Part shown: one piece after another, positions 22,247 to 29,721 of the stretch
Numbering within the stretch: position 1 is the stretch's first letter
Layout of the letters: the number at the start of each line of letters is the position of its first letter
Notes under the pieces: generated by a model
The model's database searches: none
Told to the model about the DNA's origin: nothing
What the model saw: only the letters and a program-made list of their open reading frames with translations
Program-made: the position numbers and the translations under genes
DNA from: Phycisphaeraceae bacterium
Lineage (GTDB): Bacteria > Planctomycetota > Phycisphaerae > Phycisphaerales > UBA1924
Reading direction: 5' to 3'
Assembly: GCA_021299385.1 (NCBI GenBank)
Contig: JAJTGZ010000020.1
Span: 1-45,060, forward strand
Length of the DNA stretch: 45,060 nt

Positions 22247-22981
22247 TCATCGGCGTTGCGACTGGTTGAAGCGCAGGAGCAGGTAGACGAGTGTGAGGAT
22301 TGCGCTGAGCGTGGCGGCGACGTAGGTCAATGCCGCGGCGGAGAGGACCTTGCGCACCGCGGGCAGTTCCTCCTGTGAGACCAGCCCCATCTGCACCAGG
22401 GCGGTCTTGGCGCGATCGCTGGCATCAAACTCGGCGATGAGGTTGATGATCTGGAAGAAGACGACGGCGGAGAACAGGCCGATCCCGCCGAGCATGATCC
22501 ACTTGGCCATCTCGGCCATGGCGGGTGCCTTGGTCATGGTCGAGAAGATCAGCCCACCCATGAAGATCATCATCCCGGCCGAGGAGCCGAAGCCGGCCAG
22601 CGGGACGATCATGTTTCGTACAACCAGCGGGGCATAGCGCCTCTGGTCTTGGATGGCGTGCCCGACCTCGTGGGCGGCGACCGCATAGGCGGCCAGCGAG
22701 TTGCCGCCGAAGACCTGGGGGCTGAGTCGCAGGACTTTTTGCCTGGGGTCGTAGTGGTCTGAGAGGTGCCCTTGGCTGGGCTCGATGGGGACGCCTTGCA
22801 GGCCGTGGTGGTCGGCGATTTTGCGAGCGACCTGCGCGCCGGTCAGGCCGCGTGGGGAGAGCATCCTGCTGGCCCATGCGAAGCGGGTCTGGACCATGCG
22901 GCTGGCGATGAACGAGAGGATCATTGCCGGGGCGAGCAGGATGAGGTAGAGTGGATCAATAAAGCCAAGCGTGGTGGGCAT
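22247..22981 (-). CDS. membrane zinc metallopeptidase (YugP-like)
   Basis: A 244-residue membrane protein. The ATG at 22981 has GGAGGT about nine bases upstream; longer in-frame starts lack this. A first membrane helix (PLYLILLAPAMILSFIA) precedes a soluble domain with AAHEVGHAIQDQ (HEVGH at 104-108), the zinc and catalytic motif of the YugP/Zn_peptidase_2 family. Further hydrophobic segments follow: MIVPLAGFGSSAGMMIFMGGL, WIMLGGIGLFSAVVFFQIINLI and LTYVAATLSAILTLVYLLL. The conserved NLIAEFDASDRA is typical of the family. The substrate is unknown; a role in membrane protein quality control is the usual guess. The neighbouring, divergent htrA-type gene supports an envelope proteostasis theme. 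Confidence 0.85.
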   Translation of the reverse strand: MPTTLGFIDPLYLILLAPAMILSFIASRMVQTRFAWASRMLSPRGLTGAQVARKIADHHGLQGVPIEPSQGHLSDHYDPRQKVLRLSPQVFGGNSLAAYAVAAHEVGHAIQDQRRYAPLVVRNMIVPLAGFGSSAGMMIFMGGLIFSTMTKAPAMAEMAKWIMLGGIGLFSAVVFFQIINLIAEFDASDRAKTALVQMGLVSQEELPAVRKVLSAAALTYVAATLSAILTLVYLLLRFNQSQRR

Positions 22982-23282
22982 GAATGGAACCTCCAGGTAT
23001 GCGGGTACAAACGAAAGCCAGACCCAAACAGGTAATAGTAAACCAGTGCGTAGAACCAGTCCAAACCACACATCTACTGCATTTCTAGATGTCTAGATCT
23101 ACTGCCCTGGCCCCAGACCGCTGCAACCGCACGCTGGCGAACCAGTAGCTTGCCATTGCCGTAATACTCGCCACGAGGCTGGCGGGCATGGTCCCTCCAG
23201 CCAGGGGCTTTGCGAGTGGCCCGGCTCAATGACAGGGTGCAACTTCGATAACCAAAGAGCACGCAGACACAAGGAGGCACAG

Positions 23283-24821
23283 ATGATCGTACAGAACCAA
23301 GGTCGTTCACAAAATCGCTCGGCGTCGCGCTTGGCCGTAGCCGTGTTGCTTGCCGGGGCGCTCGCGTTGCCGCTGGCGCCGCGGGCGCGTGCGGATGACG
23401 CGCCGCGTACATCATCGTCGTCGCAGTCGCAGTTGGACTTGGCGATGGGCTTTTCGGAGGCCTTTGAGCGTGTCGCTGCGGAGGTCTCGCCCTCTGTGGT
23501 GAGCATCACGGCGACGTACGGCCCGGAGCAGCCCCGGATTCAGCCGCGGGCGCAGCGTGGGCAGCCTCGCCAGCAGCCGCAGCAGCAGATCGACCCCAAC
23601 GAGATGATGCGCCGGTTCTTCGGGGATCAATTCCCCCCGCAGTTTGGGGAGCAGCCTGGGCAGCAGCGGCGTGGGCAGTCGTTCGGGTCGGGGGTCATTG
23701 CCACGGCCGACGGTTACATCCTGACGAACAACCACGTCGTGGAGAACGCCGACCGCATCCAGGTGAGGCTTTCCAACGATGCGACGTACGACGCAAAGGT
23801 GATCGGGACCGACCCGGACACGGACACCGCCGTGATCAAGATCGAGGCGACGGACTTGCGGCCGGTCAAGTTTGGCGACCTGGCGCGCGTCAAGCCGGGC
23901 CAGTGGGTCTTGGCTATCGGTTCGCCGTTTAACCTCTCGCAGACCGTAACAGCCGGGATCGTTTCTTCCGTCGGCCGTGGCGGTGTGAACCTGACGCGTT
24001 ACGACAACTTCATCCAGACCGACGCGGCAATCAATCCGGGCAACTCCGGCGGGCCGCTTGTGAACCTCCAGGGTGAGATGATCGGGATCAACTCGGCGAT
24101 CTTCTCGCGCTCGGGTGGGAGCATCGGCATCGGCTTTGCGATCCCCATCAACATGGCCCGCAACACCATGGACTCGCTGATCGCCACAGGGAAGGCTCAG
24201 CGTGGCGGGTTCTTGGGCGTGAAGATGCAGGACCTCGAAGAGGCGACGGCCAAGAGCCTCGCCTTCAACGGCACCGACGGGGTGCTTGTTACCGAGGTCG
24301 GCGATGACTCACCCGCCGCCGCCGCGGGCATCAAGGTTGAGGACATCATCACCAGCATCGACGGGCTGCCCGTGCACGACCCTGGCTCTCTGGCGACGGT
24401 CGTGCGCCGGCTCTCACCTGGGCGCACCGTCCCCGTCGCGCTCGTGCGCGAGGGCAAGCCCATGACCCTTCAGGTAACCCTCGGCCAGAGCAACACCAAA
24501 GAGGTGGCCAAGGAGATTGCACCCGAGGGGAAGCTGGACATCACCGTCCGTGAGAACAACGCCGAGGAACTGGCGCGACTGGGTGTGAAGATGCAGAAGA
24601 TCACCGGCGTGGTCATCGCCGATCTTGGGCCCAAGAGCGTGCTCAAGGAGTGGGGCGTGCAGCCCGGGGACCTGCTGCTGTCGATCAATGGCCAGCCGGT
24701 CGGCTCGGCCGAGGATTTTGCCAAGATCGAAGAGAAACTCGAGCTCGGCAAGCCGGTGCGGGTCCGAATCGTCAGCACCGGCGGCGTGACGCGCGTGCTG
24801 ACGTTCCCGCTCGGGTCGTAA
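23283..24821 (+). CDS. periplasmic HtrA/DegP-type serine protease (Do family)
   Basis: A 512-residue envelope protease/chaperone that degrades misfolded proteins. AAGGAGG lies just upstream of the ATG at 23283. A signal peptide (LAVAVLLAGALALPLAPRARA) is followed by a Gln/Pro-rich loop (residues about 82-120), longer than usual, with a MMRRFFGDQF segment. The trypsin-like domain has the full triad: H151 (ILTNNHVV), D181 (DTDTAVIKI) and S255 (NPGNSGGPL). Two PDZ domains follow: GFLGVKMQDL...GVLVTEVGDDSPAAAAGIKVEDII and ITGVVIADLGPKSVLKEWGVQPGDLL. This full-length architecture matches DegP/DegQ/MucD. It ends at a convergent bidirectional hairpin. Confidence 0.93.
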   Translation: MIVQNQGRSQNRSASRLAVAVLLAGALALPLAPRARADDAPRTSSSSQSQLDLAMGFSEAFERVAAEVSPSVVSITATYGPEQPRIQPRAQRGQPRQQPQQQIDPNEMMRRFFGDQFPPQFGEQPGQQRRGQSFGSGVIATADGYILTNNHVVENADRIQVRLSNDATYDAKVIGTDPDTDTAVIKIEATDLRPVKFGDLARVKPGQWVLAIGSPFNLSQTVTAGIVSSVGRGGVNLTRYDNFIQTDAAINPGNSGGPLVNLQGEMIGINSAIFSRSGGSIGIGFAIPINMARNTMDSLIATGKAQRGGFLGVKMQDLEEATAKSLAFNGTDGVLVTEVGDDSPAAAAGIKVEDIITSIDGLPVHDPGSLATVVRRLSPGRTVPVALVREGKPMTLQVTLGQSNTKEVAKEIAPEGKLDITVRENNAEELARLGVKMQKITGVVIADLGPKSVLKEWGVQPGDLLLSINGQPVGSAEDFAKIEEKLELGKPVRVRIVSTGGVTRVLTFPLGS

Positions 24822-24839
24822 GGGGGGAAATCGGGAATA

Positions 24840-24894
24840 GGCAATAGGCGCACGAGGGCATGTACTTCACGCATGCCCGACTGCGCCTATTGCC
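24840..24894. terminator. bidirectional terminator between htrA-type and YhaM-like genes
   Basis: GGCAATAGGCGCA (24840-24852) pairs perfectly with TGCGCCTATTGCC (24882-24894). Inside is a second stem, GGGCATG / CATGCCC. A third copy of the TTGCC/CCTATTGCCC theme follows to 24916. The element fills the gap between convergent stops. Confidence 0.65.
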
Positions 24895-24924
24895 GATTGC
24901 CCATTGCCTATTGCCCAGCCCCGT

Positions 24925-25926
24925 TCACTCCTTGAGTGGATCCGGCCTGAAGAGTTTGGTCTCCAGCGCCCACTGCTTGTCCGTGAAGTTTCCGCCCATA
25001 TCCCCCGTAAACGCCCGGTCGGGGCGTGCGGCGTTGAGCGCGATGAAGGTCTTGGCGTCGAGGTTGTCGAGCATTGCCACCAGGATCGCCTCGGGCGTTG
25101 CGGGGATTTTCGCCGCGCCAAACTCTGGCTTGTCGTGGTGGCTGAGGATGATGTGCTGCAGCACCATCACGGCGTTTTTGGGCAGTCGCTGGCCCGTTGC
25201 CCGCATCACCAGCTGCGCGCGGTCGTGCAGCATGATCGCACCCTCGACGATGTGCCCGATGAGTTCGCCCCGGTCGGAGTATGTAAACGAGCGGTCCCAG
25301 ACCAGCTCGCGCGTCTTGCCCAGGTCGTGCAAAAAGACCCCCATAAGGATGATGTCCCGGCTCATCTTCGGGTAGAGCGGGCAGACGGCCTGGGCCAGGC
25401 GCAGCACGCTGAGGGTGTGCTCGAGCAGCCCGTGTATATATGCGTGGTGCATTGACTTAGCCGCGGGCGCGGCCTTGAAGTTGTCCATCAAAGGCTTGTC
25501 TTCAAGATAGACCTTCGCCAGCGCTTGCATCCCGGGGTGTTCGAGGGTCTGCAGGATGGCGACCAGTTGGGCAAACATCGCTTCCGGGTCGTTCTCCGAG
25601 ACGGGCAGCAGTTCCTTGAGTTCATCGAGGCCTGGCTCAACGGGGTCGATGCCGCGGATGACCAGTTGCAGGTCCCCCTGATAGGCCTGCGTCTCACCCT
25701 CGACGGCCACGAACCCCTCGCCTGGCAGCCGGCGGAAGTGCTCCGGGTCGATCGACCACATCCGACCGGGCATCTCGCCGGTTTTGTCTTTGATCAGGCA
25801 CTTGAGGTACGGCTTGTCGGTCTTGGTCCGCCCCAGCTGCGCGTTGCTGATACAGAAGACCCCCGAGATATATTCGGCGGGTTCCATATCGCGGATATAC
25901 CGGCGTGTGCGGGCGGTCGGGGGCAT
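24925..25926 (-). CDS. YhaM-like 3'-5' exoribonuclease (OB fold + HD domain)
   Basis: A 333-residue protein. Residues 17-95 form an OB-fold nucleic-acid-binding domain (YISGVFCISNAQLGRTKTDKPYLKCLIKDKTG). An HD metal-dependent phosphohydrolase domain follows: HGLLEHTLSVLRLAQ (H170), GVFLHDLGKTREL (H200, D201), and ILSHHDKPEFG. This domain order matches YhaM/CBF1-type 3'-5' exoribonucleases (about 314 residues in Bacillus), which trim mRNA ends. The ATG at 25926 follows AAAGGA with ordinary spacing. It is divergent from the sigma-like gene, with 136 bases between. Nuclease activity is inferred from domain order. Confidence 0.85.
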   Translation of the reverse strand: MPPTARTRRYIRDMEPAEYISGVFCISNAQLGRTKTDKPYLKCLIKDKTGEMPGRMWSIDPEHFRRLPGEGFVAVEGETQAYQGDLQLVIRGIDPVEPGLDELKELLPVSENDPEAMFAQLVAILQTLEHPGMQALAKVYLEDKPLMDNFKAAPAAKSMHHAYIHGLLEHTLSVLRLAQAVCPLYPKMSRDIILMGVFLHDLGKTRELVWDRSFTYSDRGELIGHIVEGAIMLHDRAQLVMRATGQRLPKNAVMVLQHIILSHHDKPEFGAAKIPATPEAILVAMLDNLDAKTFIALNAARPDRAFTGDMGGNFTDKQWALETKLFRPDPLKE

Positions 25927-26062
25927 GGGGGTCCTTTCAGTGGGCCTCGGATGGGCCTAGATCGTAGAGGGCAAGGCCTGTGCGTGCGGCCTGGGCAACT
26001 CCCTACGCTGATGGCAAGTCTGCACGCCGCCGTGCTGCGCGTGCGAGCCCGAGTCAAGCCCG

Positions 26063-27733
26063 ATGCCACGCCTGCTCAAACTTGCCGTGCCGGCGTTGGC
26101 GGCCTTGGCCGAGCAGTTGCGGTTTGCGCCTCCCCCGGCCGCGCGCGGGCATGTCCAGCGTGCCGAGCGTCTGTTGGCGCTGATCGACCCTGCGCAGGCC
26201 TATCCCGAGGATTGGGTCGCCTTCCAGCTCACGGGCTTCCGCCCGGCGATGGGGACGCCCGAACTGATCCCGGGCGAGGCCCTGGCCGGGGACATCGCCG
26301 GGCTGATCGACCGCCTCTGCGCCGGCGCAGGCTTCACCGCCGACGAGCACGCGTCCCCGGGGTGGGTGAGCACGGCGGAGTTGTGCCAGCGTTGGGGCGT
26401 GTCGCGCAAAACCATCGAGCGCCTCCGCCGGGCTGGCCTTGTGGGCCGGCGTGTGGCAACCGGGGGTGGGCGTGCGCAGACGCGGTTTGCGTTGCCTGTC
26501 GTCGAGCGCTTCGAGCGTGCGCACGCGCGCCGCCTGGCCCGGGCGGGCGCACGCACCCGGCTGAGCGATGAGGACAAGCAGAGCATCCTTCGCCAGGCCG
26601 AAAACTATCGGCAAGCCTTCGGGAGTACGCGGACGGCAGCGGCGGGTCGCATCGCCCGCACGCTGGGGCGCGCCCGCGAGGCCGTGCGCCGGGTGCTCAT
26701 CGAGCACGACGAGTCCGCCGCCAAGCCGATCTTCACCCCTGAGCCACGCTTGGGCGTCCGTCAACGGCGGTTCATCCTGCGTGCACGCGGGGCGGGGGCC
26801 TCGCCGATGAAGCTCGCGGCGCGGCTGGGGATTTCGGTGTCAACGGTCCACCGGCTGTCGGCCCTCGCCCTGGCAGAGCGCCTGCGTGCGGTGCGTGTGC
26901 CGATTGCAGGCGAGCTGCTGGAACTGGTTACCAAGGAGGAGGCATCCATCCTGGCCAACCCCGCGGCCTGCGATCCGCTGGGTGCACCGGGCGAGCAAAC
27001 CCTGGGCGAGCACGCCGCCGCGGCTTTGGTTGCCGGTCAACCCGAGCGTTCGCGCGAGCGTGCCCGGCTGCTGGCCTATTTCGCGTTGCTGGCCCGCGCC
27101 CAGCGTGTGGCGCGTGGGCTGAGCCGGACGCGTCCATCGGCGCGTGCGATAGACAAGGTGCTCACAGACCTGCGTTGGGCCGCACGCCTGAAGGCCGAAC
27201 TCGCGCGCGACTTGCAACTTCTGGTGCTGCGCACCATCGAGGTGCAACTCGCCCAGCACGGCACCGTGCCGCGTGGGCTGCTGGGCCTGCAACCCTCGCA
27301 GGCTGGCCCGCTGCTGCGCGCGTGCATCGAAGCGGTCGCTGCCGTCATCGACCGCTTCGACCCCGGCAAGGGAGGCCGGCTTGCCGCCCCGGCGGGCATC
27401 GAGGTCAACCGCGTTGTGGCCCAGTGGTTGGCGCGAACCGCGCCCATGCTGGGCGCATCGGGTGGCGCACCGCTGCAAGATTGGACACGCCGGGTCTGCC
27501 CTTGGCAGGCGTTCACCGAGCCGCCGACGGGCACGCGAGCGATCTTGCTGGGGCTTTCGCCGGCGGAGGCGCAGATACTCACCTGGCGTCTGGGCTGGTC
27601 TGGCCCCCCGCGCACGCGGGTGGAGATCGCCCGCGCGCTGGGCACCACCGACGCGGCCGTCGCGCGCCTGGAACGCCGACTGCTGCTGATGCGCTCAACC
27701 ACTGCCACACCCGGCCCCTGCCCTGCGCGCTAG
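26063..27733 (+). CDS. divergent sigma-70-like protein with extra helix-turn-helix segments
   Basis: A 556-residue protein. The ATG at 26063 is the first in frame after an upstream stop. Residues 101-135 look like an excisionase/MerR-like helix-turn-helix (WVSTAELCQRWGVSRKTIERLRRAGL). Residues 247-270 look like a second one (SPMKLAARLGISVSTVHRLS). Residues about 378-458 align with sigma region 2: LQLLVLRTIEVQLAQHG...LLGLQ...AVIDRFDPGKGG, compared with the usual RLVVSIA...LLDLIQEG...AVDKFDPERG. Residues 496-543 match sigma region 4: LGLSPAEAQILTWRLGW...TRVEIARALGTTDAAVARLERRL. The aromatic promoter-melting stretch (FSTYATWW) is replaced by LAAPAGIEVNRVV. It could be a specialised sigma factor or a non-melting regulator. 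A PAP2 gene follows 31 bases later. Confidence 0.65.
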   Translation: MPRLLKLAVPALAALAEQLRFAPPPAARGHVQRAERLLALIDPAQAYPEDWVAFQLTGFRPAMGTPELIPGEALAGDIAGLIDRLCAGAGFTADEHASPGWVSTAELCQRWGVSRKTIERLRRAGLVGRRVATGGGRAQTRFALPVVERFERAHARRLARAGARTRLSDEDKQSILRQAENYRQAFGSTRTAAAGRIARTLGRAREAVRRVLIEHDESAAKPIFTPEPRLGVRQRRFILRARGAGASPMKLAARLGISVSTVHRLSALALAERLRAVRVPIAGELLELVTKEEASILANPAACDPLGAPGEQTLGEHAAAALVAGQPERSRERARLLAYFALLARAQRVARGLSRTRPSARAIDKVLTDLRWAARLKAELARDLQLLVLRTIEVQLAQHGTVPRGLLGLQPSQAGPLLRACIEAVAAVIDRFDPGKGGRLAAPAGIEVNRVVAQWLARTAPMLGASGGAPLQDWTRRVCPWQAFTEPPTGTRAILLGLSPAEAQILTWRLGWSGPPRTRVEIARALGTTDAAVARLERRLLLMRSTTATPGPCPAR

Positions 27734-27764
27734 CCGGGGACGCCCTCGGGGCCAACGATCACCC

Positions 27765-28421
27765 ATGCCGACGCCCACACCTTCAACCCTCTTGCGGGCC
27801 AAGACCGTTGTGATCGTGCTCCTGGCCTGCGGGGTGTGCATCGCGCTGGCGCACGTGCTGGACCCGTGGGCCTATCAGGCCTCGGCGCGTTTCGTCGGCT
27901 CGCTGAGCAAGCCGGTGGCAATGTTCGATTGGTACCAGCAGCTGCGGCAGCTCGGCTCGGTTGTCCCCTGGCTGATCCTCGCGCTGGTCTGGTGGCTGGC
28001 GGGGGTTGGCGCACGCGCCCGGCACGAGCTGCCCCGCCCCGAGCGCATCCCCACGGCCTTGGCTCTTGCGGTGGTGATCGCCGGCGTGGCGGCTGAGCTT
28101 TTCAAGCCACTCATCGGGCGGATGCGTCCGGAGGACACGGGCGGGGTTTACCTCTTCATGCCCTTGGGTGAGCGTGTGGGGCGCTGGTCTGACCTGGGCA
28201 TCCCGAGTTCGCACGCGGCGGTGGCCTTCGCCGCGGCGTTGGTGCTGACGCGCTGGCGCCCGCTGGCCGGGGTGGTGTTGATCCCGCTGGCCCTGGGCAC
28301 CTCGCTGACGCGCGTGCTCAACGCCAACCATTTTTTCTCAGACACCGCCACGGGCGCGGCGATCGGCCTGCTCTCGGCATGGGCGTCCTGGTCGATGTGC
28401 AAGGGTGGACGTGCGGAGTAG
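27765..28421 (+). CDS. PAP2-family membrane phosphatase
   Basis: A 218-residue inner-membrane protein with about five membrane helices and the three phosphatase motifs: KPLIGRMRP (K114, R121, P122), PSSH (147-150, with Ser in place of the common Gly), and TRVLNANHFFSD (R183, H189, D193). The family removes phosphate from lipid phosphates such as phosphatidate or undecaprenyl diphosphate at the outer face of the membrane. The substrate cannot be assigned. The gene starts 31 bases after the sigma-like gene and is probably co-transcribed with it. A large inverted-repeat element lies downstream. Confidence 0.88.
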   Translation: MPTPTPSTLLRAKTVVIVLLACGVCIALAHVLDPWAYQASARFVGSLSKPVAMFDWYQQLRQLGSVVPWLILALVWWLAGVGARARHELPRPERIPTALALAVVIAGVAAELFKPLIGRMRPEDTGGVYLFMPLGERVGRWSDLGIPSSHAAVAFAAALVLTRWRPLAGVVLIPLALGTSLTRVLNANHFFSDTATGAAIGLLSAWASWSMCKGGRAE

Positions 28422-28467
28422 ATGGGTCTGGGCGTGGTGCTCGCGCTGCGGCGAAATGTGCCTTCGG

Positions 28468-28684
28468 CCCCAACGGGGCCGAGGGGTGTAGCCACGGGTG
28501 AAGCCCGCGCCGCGCGGGCGCAACCCGTGGATACGACCCCGCGCACGAACATCGCCCCGGAGGGGCGGAGGACTCCTCCGCCCCTGCCGGGGCGGGGCGT
28601 AAGAGTCCCCGGCTTCCACGGGTTGCGCCCGCGAAGCGCGGGCTTTGCCCGTGGCTACAACCCGCAACCCCTTCGGGGTTGAAG
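28468..28684. repeat. nested inverted-repeat element, copy B
   Basis: Left parts in order: CCCCAACGGGG, GTAGCCACGGGTG (28488-28500), a GCCCGC/GCGGGC hairpin, and GCAACCCGTGG. The centre is CCGCCCCTGCCGGGGCGG. Right parts mirror these: CCACGGGTTGCG, CCCGCG/CGCGGGC, GCCCGTGGCTAC (28647-28658), and CAACCCCTTCGGGGTTG. The element fills the 317-base gap between the convergent PAP2 and atpG genes. It contains no gene. Confidence 0.65.
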
Positions 28685-28738
28685 ATCGGTTTGAGTTGAC
28701 TGTGTCCTATCGCCGGGCTGGGCGCTCGGCTTGGGTGC

Positions 28739-29620
28739 TCACCCGAGCGCCGCCGCGCCCGAGATGATCTCCGACAGTTCTGTTGTGATCTGCCCTTGGC
28801 GTGCGCGGTTGAAGTCTCGGGTCAGGAGTTTGCGGGTCTTTTTGGCTGCGTCTGTCGCGGCCTTCATGGCCACCATGCGCGCGACGTGCTCGGAGACGAT
28901 GGCGTCGTTGAAGATTTGGAAGAGCGTTGCCTTGACCGTCTCGGGCAGCAGGTCCGCCAGCAGACCCTGCGCGTCCGGCGTGAACTCGTACAGCACCGTC
29001 TCGCTCTTGGTCGCACCCTTGGCTACGGGTTTGAGTGGCAGCAACTGCACTACCTCCGGGCTTTGTCGGCCTGCCGAGATAAAGCGCATCGACACCACAC
29101 GCACCCCTGCGATCTGCCCGGCCACGAACGCATCGATATACCGCTGCGCAAGGTCGCTGACCTTGTCGAAGGTCGGCTTATCCCCAAAGTTGGCGTGCTG
29201 CTCGGCCACGGGCACGCCGTTGTACCGGAGGAACCCCGCACCCTTTTTTCCGATGACTTCCACCCGCCCCTTGGGCGGCTTGAACTCGGGCGCTCCCTTG
29301 AGGTGCCCCATGAACTGCCGAAGCACCAGCCCGTTGTACGGCCCGCACAGCCCGCGGTCGCTGGTGATGACCAGCGTAACCTCCGGTGCGCCCTCGGCAC
29401 GCACCTCAGGCCCTTGGATCAACGGGTGCTGCACGTCCCCGGCCGTGGCGGCCAGCTCGGTAACGAGCGCGAACAACCCCTCGGTATAAGGCTTTGTTGC
29501 CGTGGCCGCCGCTTGCGCGCGGGCGAACTTGCTGGTGGCGATCATCTGCATCGTCTTGGTGATCCGGCTGATGTTGCCGACCGCCTTGATGCGCTTTTTG
29601 ATCTCGCGTGTCTTGGCCAT
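28739..29620 (-). CDS. atpG: ATP synthase F1 gamma subunit
   Basis: A 293-residue central-stalk subunit that rotates inside the alpha/beta ring of F-type ATP synthase. It starts with the hallmark AKTREIKKRIKAVGNISRITKTMQ (first 17 residues especially conserved), has ITSDRGLCGPYNG in the middle, and ends with the conserved helix RDFNRARQGQITTELSEIISG. Length is normal. Unusually, no other atp gene is adjacent: upstream is a divergent debranching-enzyme gene and downstream a repeat-filled spacer. The region before the ATG reads CTCCTCCCCCT on the minus strand, with no Shine-Dalgarno match. It is intact and probably functional. Confidence 0.95.
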   Translation of the reverse strand: MAKTREIKKRIKAVGNISRITKTMQMIATSKFARAQAAATATKPYTEGLFALVTELAATAGDVQHPLIQGPEVRAEGAPEVTLVITSDRGLCGPYNGLVLRQFMGHLKGAPEFKPPKGRVEVIGKKGAGFLRYNGVPVAEQHANFGDKPTFDKVSDLAQRYIDAFVAGQIAGVRVVSMRFISAGRQSPEVVQLLPLKPVAKGATKSETVLYEFTPDAQGLLADLLPETVKATLFQIFNDAIVSEHVARMVAMKAATDAAKKTRKLLTRDFNRARQGQITTELSEIISGAAALG

Positions 29621-29721
29621 AGGGGGAGGAGTTTAGGCCCCGCCGAGGGCTTCTTCCGCCTGTGCAACGCCCACCCAACACCTCCCCAAAATCCGCACCC
29701 TGGGCCCGTTACCCTCATCCC

